DNA from: Tritrichomonas musculus
Taxonomy: Eukaryota; Parabasalia; Tritrichomonadida; Tritrichomonadidae
Assembly (NCBI GenBank): GCA_039105265.1
Contig: JAPFFF010000021.1
Location: 62,001 to 126,000, forward strand
Direction of reading: 5' to 3'
Length of the DNA: 64,000 nucleotides
A program made the translations under genes and the position numbers. The notes below the pieces were generated by a model. The model was given only the letters and a program-made list of their open reading frames with translations. It was not told the origin of the DNA and did no database searches. Below are positions 10,716-21,683 of the stretch, piece after piece. Position 1 is the stretch's first letter. Each line of letters starts with the position of its first letter.

Positions 10716-11837
10716 TATTTGTTTTGTTTAAGTAAAAAAAAAGTGAATTCATTAAAGCTTTAAATATTTTTTGATAACAAATTATTTATTTTTCTATGTG
10801 TTTATTTTGTATTGAATAACTTATTCAAATATTGAATAATTTTTATTCAGAGAATTCTCAATTATTTATAACCATTCTTAATTTTGAAATAAATATATTT
10901 TTTAATAGCTTTACAAATATAAATTTATCAAAAATTGAGAGGATTATTTATATGTTATAAATAATTGATATAATTTTTTTTGAAACGTGTGATGAAATCA
11001 TTATAATAAGGAATATACTTTTTAATACATTTTTATAATTGAATGTACATATTATGATAAATCAAAATTTTAAAAAAAATAAATATATATTTATTATTTT
11101 TTTAAAAAAGTGGAAAAGATAATTAGGTAATTTATTAATTATTTAAAAGCTAAGTACTAGTAAAGATATTCAAAAATGGGATGCCAATAGTATATAACGG
11201 CAAATAATAATTATATATTTGTTATCTGTTATGAAAGAGCCTTATATTTATTTTAGAATTTAAATTCAATCGGAATTATTTTCAGTCTTAAATAGATAAC
11301 CAAATAAGAAATCAAATGAAGAAAGAAACACTAAAAATATGTCACTTTTTCAATTTTAATTTTTTTTTTTTTTTTCAGAAAAAAAATTGGAAAAATCTTG
11401 AAACAAAAAGTTTTTCAAGAATTAAAAAATCCTCATTTAAATTTAATGATGAATTGAATGAATGGCATTCCCTCCTTTTACTGCATTCAATTTAGTAGTG
11501 ATTTATGAATACTTAAAAATAACACTTAACAAGTCTCATCTAATTTTTTTTTTTTTTGATTTATATTCAACAGATAAATACTTTTTTCTATGGTTGCATT
11601 TGGCACGGTTTGGGCAAAAAAGCTGCCCACCAAGGTTATTTTGATAACCCAACGGGTAAGAGCAAATTATTTGTTGATTTTATATTATTTTTAACTTTTC
11701 GTAAAAATATGTATTTTTTAAATATGTGGTTTTGCATAAAAATATTAAATTAAAATTAAAATAGATATTTTGGAGTTTTTATTTATTTATTTATTTATTT
11801 ATTTATTTGTTTATCTATTCAATTTTTTCAAAGATAA
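10716..11837. other. Intergenic AT-rich stretch with poly-T and TTTA repeats
   Basis: Poly-T tracts lie at about 11359-11375 and 11545-11556, and a TTTA microsatellite at about 11779-11809. One pocket of higher GC (about 11590-11660, containing CTGCCCACCAAGG) is open in two plus frames for 60-65 codons but matches nothing I recognise. Confidence 0.4.
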
Positions 11838-12059
11838 AATGCTTGTAAAAAAAATGGAGACAATGATGCGATGTTTCGTTATGCCGTTCTGTTATCAGAA
11901 GGTGATCTAATTGAAAAGAATGATGAAGAAGCAATTAAATACCTTAAAATGGCAATTGAAAAAGGACAAACATCAGCAATGTTTTATTATGCACGTTTAT
12001 TAATAAGAGGAAATTGTACAAATGTTGATCAAGAAGAAGGATTGATTAATAATAATTGA
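11838..12059 (+). pseudogene. Sel1-like repeat protein fragment
   Basis: An open frame after a TAA encodes about 73 residues. The core (NGDNDAMFRYAVLLSEG, then AIKYLKMAIEKGQTSAMFYY) is two Sel1-like repeats (A..YA..L..G...D...A..Y...A...G). The first available ATG is inside the first repeat and there is no upstream partner frame. This is best read as the 3' remnant of a larger Sel1 protein. The TGA stop is 20 nt from the convergent end of the copine gene. Confidence 0.6.
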
Positions 12060-12080
12060 TGATGATAGATATACATATAA

Positions 12081-13706
12081 TCACGTAAATTCACTTTCAG
12101 GTAATTTTGGAATGATTCCGTGAGTTGAACAATACTCATGAACTTGTCTTGGAACTTCAGCCAACACTTCATTTTCCAATCTTTCACTGCTACAATTTTT
12201 GAACTTATTGAAAGGCACGAATTGCACTATATCTCTCTTCATTATCTCTTTCTTTCTCGACTTCAGTGGCTTCTCATCGGCATCTAGAATGTCCATTGCA
12301 GAGAAGTCAGCATTGCCAACGCCGACAATGATGATGCTCAGTGGCTTGTCTGATGCATAAACGATAGCGTCGATTGTATCCTGCATGTCATTTATCGCTC
12401 CATCGGTCAGAATGAGCAAGATTGTGTAAGTCCTCGTTTCATTAAAACTTTGAATTGCAGTCTCCGTCGCTTGCCTAATGACAGGCGCAAAGTACGTTGG
12501 ACCGTACAATTCAACTCGTCGAATAGAATCCTTATATACGTTAAGAATTCCATCAAGTCCGTCAACTTCAACGTTATCATCGTCGAATGTCAACGGGAAG
12601 CACATGCTCAATTTTTTCCCAATTTTGGCTCCAAAACCGTAAACCGCAAATTTTTGGTCAGAATCATATTTTGTCAAAACCGTTCCAACCGAAAATATGC
12701 TTTGCTGGTATTGGTTCAATTGACCGTCTTCTTTTGTTATGTAGTGAAGTGAATACGAACTTTTTGGTGGACCGTTAGATCCGGTGAAGTCAATGGCGGT
12801 TATCATATTCAATTGAAGCCCACTTTTTAAATAGTCTACAAAAGTCGGAATTTGAGCAATTTCAAGCCTGAAGAACCAAAAAAAGCCGACGTTTTTATTT
12901 TCATTCAAAAGTTCTTGCTTCGTTTGGATCGTCTCCATGAACTGGCGAACAGACATTTCACACTTGCCCACCATCTTTGGCGTTTTATTGTTTTTATGAT
13001 CAAAAAAAGTGACACGTATCGGGTCATCCAAACTTGTCGTGATTAAGTGATGAATTGGAATGGCAAATGATTTGAATCGACAACTGTAGCATTTTCTTCG
13101 GATTTCAGAACGATAGACTGGAATGTATCGTCCACTTTCCGACGGTTTTGAAATTTCAAAAAACGGATTGTTCTTTGAAAAAGTTTTCATTTTTTTCAGC
13201 TTTTCAACTTCTACTGTTCCTTGAAGATGAGTGTTGCTTTCTTTTGTTTGATGAGATATTAGGATTATTTGACCTCTTTTGTTATTCTTTTTGTCATTTT
13301 TTAACTCAAATGTCAGTTCTTGATCTAAATTTGAAACAAGATATTGTACATCTGTTTCAGCATATCCAATGAAATCATGGTTTTTCAATGATGATTTTTC
13401 GGAATCAACATCATACACATCAAATCGAAGAGGCTGATTTGATTCAAAAATGTAATAAACTTTAAATGATCTGACAAAATTTGGATTAGGGTCATTAAAA
13501 ATCGTTTCTGTACGTTGTGATTCAATGAAATTTCCATTTTCTTTGGTAAATAGTACGCACATTGGATCAGACTCACTTCCTATATCAAGTTTTATTAAAT
13601 TTTTGCATGAAACATGTATTTCAATGATAGGATGAAATGAATTAATGTTAATATTATCAAAATTGGAAATTGAATCAGAAGGCTTGTTCATATATGCAAT
13701 CGTCAT
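12081..13706 (-). CDS. Copine (two C2 domains plus copine/vWA domain)
   Basis: The 541-residue protein has the full copine layout. C2A at about 25-140 has calcium-type aspartates (D41, D47, and D96/D99/D101 in FDVYDVDSE). C2B at about 160-285 is degenerate in those positions. The copine A domain at about 290-525 contains LQLNMITAIDFTGSNG with an intact MIDAS signature DxTxS (D306, T308, S310), then FGFGA-type, LYGPTYFAPVI, LILTDGAINDM and SIIIVGVGNADF motifs and the terminal DIVQFVPF. Copines move to membranes on calcium rise and recruit partners. The three tandem lipid/metal modules suggest a peripheral membrane signalling role here. Family length is typical. GC is higher in the C-terminal two thirds than in the first 150 residues. 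Confidence 0.95.
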   Translation of the reverse strand: MTIAYMNKPSDSISNFDNININSFHPIIEIHVSCKNLIKLDIGSESDPMCVLFTKENGNFIESQRTETIFNDPNPNFVRSFKVYYIFESNQPLRFDVYDVDSEKSSLKNHDFIGYAETDVQYLVSNLDQELTFELKNDKKNNKRGQIILISHQTKESNTHLQGTVEVEKLKKMKTFSKNNPFFEISKPSESGRYIPVYRSEIRRKCYSCRFKSFAIPIHHLITTSLDDPIRVTFFDHKNNKTPKMVGKCEMSVRQFMETIQTKQELLNENKNVGFFWFFRLEIAQIPTFVDYLKSGLQLNMITAIDFTGSNGPPKSSYSLHYITKEDGQLNQYQQSIFSVGTVLTKYDSDQKFAVYGFGAKIGKKLSMCFPLTFDDDNVEVDGLDGILNVYKDSIRRVELYGPTYFAPVIRQATETAIQSFNETRTYTILLILTDGAINDMQDTIDAIVYASDKPLSIIIVGVGNADFSAMDILDADEKPLKSRKKEIMKRDIVQFVPFNKFKNCSSERLENEVLAEVPRQVHEYCSTHGIIPKLPESEFT

Positions 13707-15662
13707 TTTGTAAAATTTTTAAAAATTTTCTATTGAATTTATTCATTGAATTTTTTGATTAAAAACGATATTTCAGAGATGTATGGAAACTCAAAATAAC
13801 GTATTTTGAAAAAACTTATTTTTATGATAATTCAATAAATATTAATTTTGGGCAAACAATATTCATGTATATTATTGTGCAATATCTTAATTATATAAAA
13901 ATAATATTTTCATTTATTTTTAAGAGTTTGGAATAATTAATATTTTTCTTCTTTTTTCAAAAATAAAATTTATAGTGTTTAAATTAGATCAATATATTTG
14001 TTTTATATGTAAAATAAAATATGTTAGCTGTATAAAAACAAACAAAACTGATTTAATTGATGAGTTAAATTAAGAAAATGATTATAAAATTTTAAATTGA
14101 ATTGTGATAAGGTTGGCACTAGATTTTTCAACTTAATTCAGGCTATCAAATATACATACTTCATAAATTAATATAGTCTGATCTTGCTATAATTGGAACC
14201 TACAATTTTTAGAAAATCGACTTGGAAAAAATATTTGATTTATAACTTAGTAGATTTCAAATATTATAATTACAATCTAATATTGTATAATTAATATAAT
14301 AAAAATATTAGAAATTTATATTAAAAATCATGAGATATATTAAGATACTATATTCAATTATTCATATCACAGCTCATTATTTTCTATACTGAACATTTCA
14401 CACCACATAATTTTCTCTTAAATTTTCTATCAAAAAACCAAGTGAAATGTAAATAAAAAAATTAGATATTTGGAAATATTTTCAAATACAAAATAGAAAT
14501 CTTAAAATAAATGTTTAATTTAGCTAATATATTTTATTATAAAAAATTCAATCATATTTTTGTATATAAATAAAATAAAGTTTGGAATGGATTTTTTGCA
14601 AGATACATCATTAAAATAATCATAAAATTAGGATAATAAAGTGAAATAAATATCAATATATTTAAAAATCATATAAAATGTAAATAAAATATTAAACAAA
14701 TTAAAATAATTTTATTTTTGTTATTGAATAATTTAATAATTTAAAAAAAAATAAATATTTATTAATATCCTCGTTTAAAGTATATTTAATCATTATATTA
14801 TTACATATTAAAAAAGATACACATTAAAAAATCTAATATATAAAGATATTGTTTAAAATAATTAAGAAAAGATATAATATTTAAAAAAGATATTTTAATT
14901 AACAGAATTCACAAAATAAATAAAAAGAATTCCATGAACAAAGGGCACACTACCGATTTTTTTAGTTCAAATCATAATAAAATTGATGAAAATGGTGAAT
15001 TATTAGATTCAAATGCAACTACATTCCACAACTAGCAATCTAATTCAGAACAAATATCATCATTTTCATAATTTGGAAGTATTGATATATATTCAATGCT
15101 TTTATTCAATGCCAAAAAGTTCACACTTTAACGACATCCTTAAAAAGTGGCCTTTACAGGCCAAATTGATCACATCACTTCATCATAATTTTTGAAGTTC
15201 AATTGCCCAGTGGGCTGCCCACTTCTTCAATTTTTTGACCCTATGCAACCCTACTTTTTTCCTTAGTCTATCTCAAACAAGAAATCTGAAATTAGGCTAA
15301 CAAATTGAAATTGATAAAAAACTGTCATTTTTGACTTCAAGTAGACTTCAAACTAAAGAGATTACATGTCGACAAAAAATCTCTTAAATTTTTCCTAATA
15401 TTATATATATAGATAAAGTATACATCAAATAATAATATATTAAATTTATGAGGTTTTTTTGGCTGTTGATTTTGAAAAAAAGTTGGTTTATATTGACCTT
15501 TTTTGGTAACAATTTGGTGAATTGTGATCGTTAACCTAACGATTTAATTCAAAAGGTTGAATTTAAAAAAGAAAACGGCATGATCTTTTCATCTAGTCTT
15601 TATAAAATAAAAAGAAACATTAATCTTTTATTTATTTATTATCATTTCATATAAAACAAAAA
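13707..15662. other. Intergenic AT-rich desert
   Basis: Nearly 2 kb with no supported gene. A 33-codon ATG frame at 14934-15035 has no recognisable content. A GC-rich pocket at about 15200-15225 includes GTGGGCTGCCCAC, a short perfect hairpin with a 1-nt loop, of unknown meaning. Confidence 0.4.
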
Positions 15663-15896
15663 TCATTTAGAAAGTAATTGTCTGATTTCATCATTATTAT
15701 TCGCAAACTGTATTGCTGTCACTTCTTTAACTGTTCCTTCATTTGTGATTTTACACTTTATATCTATATCAACTTTATTATTCATTAATAACATTTTAAC
15801 AATATCAATATTTCTTTTCTCAATCGCTGCAAATAATGCTGTTTTATGAACTTGCACAAAAATTTCATTTACAGATAAATTTTGAATTCTATTCAA
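15663..15896 (-). CDS. C-terminal ankyrin segment of the 15.7-22.9 kb DUF3447 locus
   Basis: This is the final segment of the minus-strand locus. The 32-codon ankyrin unit at 15750-15845 (KTALFAAIEKRNIDIVKMLL) runs straight into a second partial repeat (VTAIQFANNNDEIRQLLSK) and a stop. It is the only unit of the array that is followed by more coding instead of minisatellite spacer, which marks it as the natural C terminus. It has no start codon of its own that makes sense. Confidence 0.6.
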   Translation of the reverse strand: MNRIQNLSVNEIFVQVHKTALFAAIEKRNIDIVKMLLMNNKVDIDIKCKITNEGTVKEVTAIQFANNNDEIRQLLSK

Positions 15897-18800
15897 AATT
15901 TTATTTGAATTTTATTGAAAAAAATTATTTTGAATTTCATTCAAATAAATGATTTTGAATCCAGTTGAAACATTTGATTTTGAATTTTACTAAAATATAT
16001 GATTTAAAATTTTATTGAAATGCATGATTTTGAATTGTATTTAAATTGATGATTTTGAATTTCATTCAAATAAAAAATTTTGAATCCAATTGAAATGCGT
16101 GACTTTAAAATTTCATTCAAAAATAAGATTTGGAATTTCATCAAATTATATGATTTCAAATTGCATTGAAACATATAATTTCGAATGTAATTATAAAATG
16201 AAATTTGAATTACATCAAAAAATGCGATTTTTAATCATATAAGGAAAAAATCATGATTAAAATATTGACAATATTAACATTAATTTTATCATTCTCTATT
16301 AAAAGTTTGATGATATCAATGTTTTCTGTATAGATTGCTAAATATAATGCTGTCTCATAAAAATGCTTTATAATTTCATTGAAATATATGATTTTAAATG
16401 ATATCCAATTATATAATTTTGAATTGAATTTAAATGGATAATTTTGAATTTCATTCAAAATTAAAATTTTTGAATCCAATTGAATTGAATGATTAAGAAT
16501 TTTATTCAAATTTATGATTATTAATTTCATTGAAATATATGTTATTGAATGATATTAAAATGTTAAATTTCGAATTCCATTGAAACGCATGATTTTGAAT
16601 GTAATAAAAAATTCAATTATAAATTTCATTGAAAGAAAAAAAATTGAATATTGTCAAAAGGCATGATTTCGAATGATATTGAAAAATATAATTTCTAATT
16701 TTATTAAAAAAATTGTATAAAATATTAAGAATATTGATATCAATTTTCTCATTTGTTAACAAAAGTTTCACAAGTTCAATATTTCCTTTTTCAATTGCAG
16801 CAAATAATGCTGTCTCATAAAATTGAGTAACAACTTCATGAAATTATAAGAATTATGAATTCCATTTAATTACATAATTTTGAATTTCATTGAAATTTAT
16901 GTTTATGAATTTCATTGAAAAATATAATTTTGAATGACATTGGAAAACATGATTTTGAACTAAATTAAAAAAAAGTAAGCATTTAAAATATTAAGAACAT
17001 TGGTATTAATATTATCATTGAATAACAAAAGTTTCACAATTTCAAAATTTTCTTTCTCAGTTGCTGCAAATAAAGCTGTTCTATTAAATTATGTAAAAAT
17101 TTTATTAAATCATATATTTTTAAATCCAATTTAAAAGTATAATTTCAAATGCCATTGAAAAATAAGATTTTGAATCTCATTATATAAGATAATTTTAAAT
17201 TCTATTAAAATCAATGATTTTGGAATTGTATTGAATTATATAATTTTGAATCAAATAAAAAAAAAAAATATTTATAAAAATATTAAGAATGTTGACATCA
17301 ATTTTATTTTCTGTTAATAAAAGTTTCACTATTTCAAAATTTTCTTTCTCAACTGCTGCAAATAATGCTGTCTTATTAAAAATTGGAATAATTTCATTTA
17401 AATATGTGATTTTAAATTTCATTTAAAAATAAAGTTTTAATCCAATAAAAATTCATGATTTAAAAATTCCATTGAAATAAAAACTTCTGAATTTCACTGA
17501 AATATTTAATTTTTGAATATTACTGTAATATATAATCTTGAATAGAATTGAAATTTTGAAATTATAATTTCATTGAAAAATAGAATTTCGAATTATATTA
17601 AAAAAAAATTTTAAACAATAAGATTATTTACATCAAGTTTATTATTTGTTAATAATAATTTAACAATTTCGATATTTCCTTTATCAACAGCTGCATATAA
17701 TGGCGTCTTATAAAATTAAAATGATAATTTCATTCAATCATATAATTTTAAATCCAATTAAAACATATAATTTATAATTGAATTTAAAAATATGAATTAG
17801 AATCCAATTAAAATACACAATTTCGAATCCAATTGAAATTTATGATTTTGACGAAATTAAAAAATATTTTCTTTGAAATATTATTGAAATATTAAATGTA
17901 AAATGTCACTTAAAAAGATGTGTTTTAATTTCATTAAAAGATTCTATTTTGAATATAATTGAAATATATAAATTTGAATTGCATCAATATATTTGATTTT
18001 AAATGTAATTTAAATGGATGATTTTGAATGTAATTGAAATATATATTTTTAAATTATATTGAAATAACTATTTCAAAATTCTATTGAAATAAACAATTTT
18101 GAATTTCATTGAAACATATAATTTTGAATAGAATTGAAATATATTTTTCTGAATGCCATTGAAATATACAATTTTTAATTTTATTTAAAAAAAATCTAAT
18201 AAAATGCTACGAATATCGATATCAAGATAATCATTTGTTAATAATAATTTAACAATTTTTGTATTTTCTTTCTCAATTGCTGCAAACAATGCTGTTTTAT
18301 AAATCAATGCAATAATTTCATTAAAATGAGAAGATTTAGAATCCAATAAAATTGCATGATTTTGTAATGCTATTGAAACATTTTATTGTGAATCCAATTA
18401 AAACATATGATTCCGAATTTTATTGAAAGTTATGATAATAATTAAATCATTTTAAATGATTTAGAATTTCATTGTAAGAAAAAAATATGAAATATCATTT
18501 AAATATATAATTTCAAATGTAATTAATAAAACATAATTTCATATTCCATTGAAATATATAAATTTGAATATGATTTAAAGAAATAATTTTGAATTCTATT
18601 GAAATATTTGATTTTGAATTTCATTGAAATATAAAATTTTGAATGTAATTAAATACATAAATTTTGAATTGAATTAAAAATATATGTATTTAAAACATTA
18701 TAAACATCAACATCAATTTTATCATTGGTCAATAAAATTCGCACAATTTCTACAATTTCTTTCTCAACTGCAGCAAACAAAGCTGTCTTATAAAATAAAA

Positions 18801-21683
18801 AAATTAAAATAACATTCAATCATATAATTTTAAATCCAATTTAAATAAATGGTTCTGAATTTTATTAAAATACTTGATTTTTTTAATATTATTGAAATAA
18901 ATGGATTTGAATTTTATTGAAATATATAATTTTGAATTCCATTGAAACATACTAATTTGAATGCAATTAATCAAATGATCTTAAATTTCATAAAAAAACA
19001 TATGATTTGGAATTTCATTGGAATATATATTTTTGAATGCAATTGAAAAAATTGATTTTGAATTATATAAAAAAAAAACTTAGGGAAATATTAAAAGTAT
19101 CAACATCAATTGTATCATTATTTAACAAAAGCTTCACGATTTCAAGATTTTCTTTCTCAACTGCAAAAAACAGTGCTGTCTTATAAATTAATGAAATAAT
19201 TTCATTCAATTATAAGATTTTAAATCCAATTAAAATAAATTATTTTGAATTTCATTGAATTGTTTGATTTTGAATGCAATTAAATTTGGGTTTAGAATGT
19301 TATTTAGAATAAATTGTGAATTTTATTGAAATGTATGATTTTGAACTTTATTGAAGTGTATTATTTCGAATTTTGTTGTAATACATAATTTAAAATCCAA
19401 TGGAAATATTTGACTGTGAATGCCATTGAAATAAATATTTTCTAATTTTATTAAAATGGATGATTATGAATAGAATTGAAATATATAATATTAAATTTTA
19501 TTTCAATTAATAATTTGGAATTGTATTGAAATTTATATTTTTGAATCCAATTAAAAAATAAAATTTTGAATTGTATCAAAATATACGATTTTTAATTCTA
19601 TTAAAATCTCTAATTTTAAATTCTGTTAATAAAGTATAACTTAAAATGTTATTGAAATATGTGATTTTGAATTACATTGAAATTTATGATTAAAAACTAT
19701 GTTAAAATAGATGTTTTTGAATGTAATTGAATTATATGATTTTGAATGGAATTAAAAAATATGATTTTTAATCCAATTTGAAAATGAAATTTTAAATGTA
19801 ATTTAAATATATGATTTTGAATGTAATTGAAATAAATGATTTTAAATTACATTAAAATGTTTAATTTTGAATTACATCAAAACACATCATTATGAATGCA
19901 ATTGAAATATGTGATTTTTAATTCTATTAAAAAGAATAAACTTGAAATGTTGATGATATTAAAATCAATGTTATCATTCATTAATAAATATTTCACAAGT
20001 TTAACATTTTCTTTCTCAACTGCTAGAAATAATGCCGTCTTATAAAAATCATTTTTTAATTTCATTCAATTATATGATTTTGAACACAATAAAAAAATAT
20101 GATTTTAATTGTGTTGAAATAAATATGATTTTGAATTGTGTTGAAAAAAAATTATTAGAAATTTTATAAAAAAAATGAATAAAAATGTAATTAAATTGTA
20201 TGCTTTTGAATGTAATTGAAATATATGATTTTGAATGGAATTGAAAAGCATGACTTAAAATGAAATTGAAACATGTGAATTTGAATTCCATTGAAATAAA
20301 AAAAATAAAATTATATTTAAATGCATGCTTTAAAATGAAATTGAAATAAATAAATTTAAATGTTATTAAAATGCATGATTAAGAATTTTATTGAAACGAA
20401 TTATTTGGAAATTGAATTAAAATATGTAATTATGAATTTCATTGAAATTAAATATTATAAATGGTATTTAAATTGTTGAAGTTGAATTTTATAAAAACAA
20501 AATTATAAAATATTTATAATATTTACATCAATGTTATCATTTTGCATTAAAAGTTTCACAATTTCTACATTTTCTTTCTCAATTGCTTCAAATAATGCTG
20601 TCTTATAAAACCATATCATGATTTCATTGAAACACATGATTTTAAATGTCATTAGAAATATATGATGATGAATGTTATTTAAAAATAATATTTCTGAATT
20701 TCATTCAAATACAACTTTTTGAATATTATTTAAATATGCATTTTAGAATTTCATTCAAATATATAATAATGAATTTTATTTAAATATATAATGATTTTGA
20801 ATTTCATTAAAATGCATGAATTAGAATTCCGTTGAAATACATAACTTTTAATTCTATTAAAAAAAATATGATTTTGAACGATATTTAAAAGTATGTTTTT
20901 AAACGATATTGAAATTCATGATGTCGAATTCTATTGAAATATTGAATTTTGAATTTCATTGAAATATATGATTTTGAATGCAATCAAAATTATATGATTT
21001 TGAATACTATGAAAACAAAGCTGGAAAATATTAATAATATTAATATCGAGTTTATTATTTGCTAATAAAAGTTTCACAATTTCTATATTTTCTTCCTCAA
21101 TAGCTGCAAATAGTGCTGTCTTATAAAATCATATTTTAATTTCATTCAATTTTATAATTTTGAATTTCATTGAAACACAAGATTATAAATTTTATTCAAA
21201 TATGTCATTTTAATTTTATTCAAAATAAATAATCAAGAATTTCATTGAAAAAATTGATTTTGAATGGTATTAAATAAATAGAGTAGAATGTAATTGAACT
21301 ATATGACTTTAAATTGTATTGAAATTAATAACTTTGAATTTTATTTAAATTTTTGATTTTGAACGAATTTTAAATGCATGATTTTAAATGTTATTGGAGA
21401 AAAAATAATTATGAATGTAATTGAAATTCATGATTTGAAACGAAATAAAAAATGATTCTTAATTTCATTTAAATATAAGATTTCAAAATTTCATTAATAT
21501 ATAATATTTTGAATTTCATTTAAATATATAAATCTGAATGCTATTTAAACTTATGACTCAAAATTTTATTGAAATGTATGTTTTTAAATTTTATTAAAAT
21601 AATTTTTTTTGGTTAATTTTATTGAAAAACTTGATTGCAAATGTTATTGAAATATTTGATTCAAACTGAATTAAACAATTAAT
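15897..21683 (-). repeat. Degenerate 25-bp minisatellite spacers between ankyrin units
   Basis: The DNA between the ankyrin units is a tandem array of a diverged 25-bp unit. On the plus strand the unit reads ATTGAAATATATGATTTTG followed by AATGTA or similar. Clear successive copies lie at about 20215-20300. Spacer lengths are about 364 (B-C), 170 (C-D), 196 (D-E), 239 (E-F), 493 (F-G), 395 (G-H), 297 (H-I), 763 (I-J), 467 (J-K) and 422 (K-L). On the coding (minus) strand the consensus has no stop codon in any frame, but real copies have drifted and contain stops. The same repeat, in the same orientation relative to coding, separates units at 33-35 kb. Confidence 0.85.
16261..21122 (-). other. 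Eleven ankyrin units of exactly 96 nt, each isolated by spacer
   Basis: Each unit starts at a conserved K/E/R-T-[AP]-L and ends at a [NS]-[IV]-type pair (FAAVEKENFEIVKLLLTENK is typical of the middle). Measured positions, all 96 nt and free of stops and frameshifts: B 16261-16356, C 16721-16816, D 16987-17082, E 17279-17374, F 17614-17709, G 18203-18298, H 18694-18789, I 19087-19182, J 19946-20041, K 20509-20604, L 21027-21122. Most are preceded on the coding strand by TTTTATAAG or a close variant, and followed by T-rich sequence. The units fit between the DUF3447 head (21684-22922) and the C-terminal segment (15663-15896). No GT donor follows the units, so ordinary splicing is not supported. 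The alternatives are an unusual intron type, linker read-through, or a decaying gene. Confidence 0.75.

Noticed and set aside
11556-11753. 65-codon plus-strand frame over a GC-raised pocket
   Set aside because: Nothing in it is recognisable and two frames are equally open; not enough to call a gene.
15200-15225. Hairpin GTGGGCTGCCCAC as a possible terminator or RNA gene
   Set aside because: Too short, no adjacent gene, no conserved RNA signature.
20070-20291. 73-codon minus-strand frame between ankyrin units
   Set aside because: Made only of the 25-bp spacer repeat; no independent protein signal.
15897-21683. CRISPR-like array (regular repeats with spacers)
   Set aside because: The repeats are degenerate and contiguous and the conserved parts encode ankyrin units; there are no identical repeats with unique spacers and the organism is a eukaryote.
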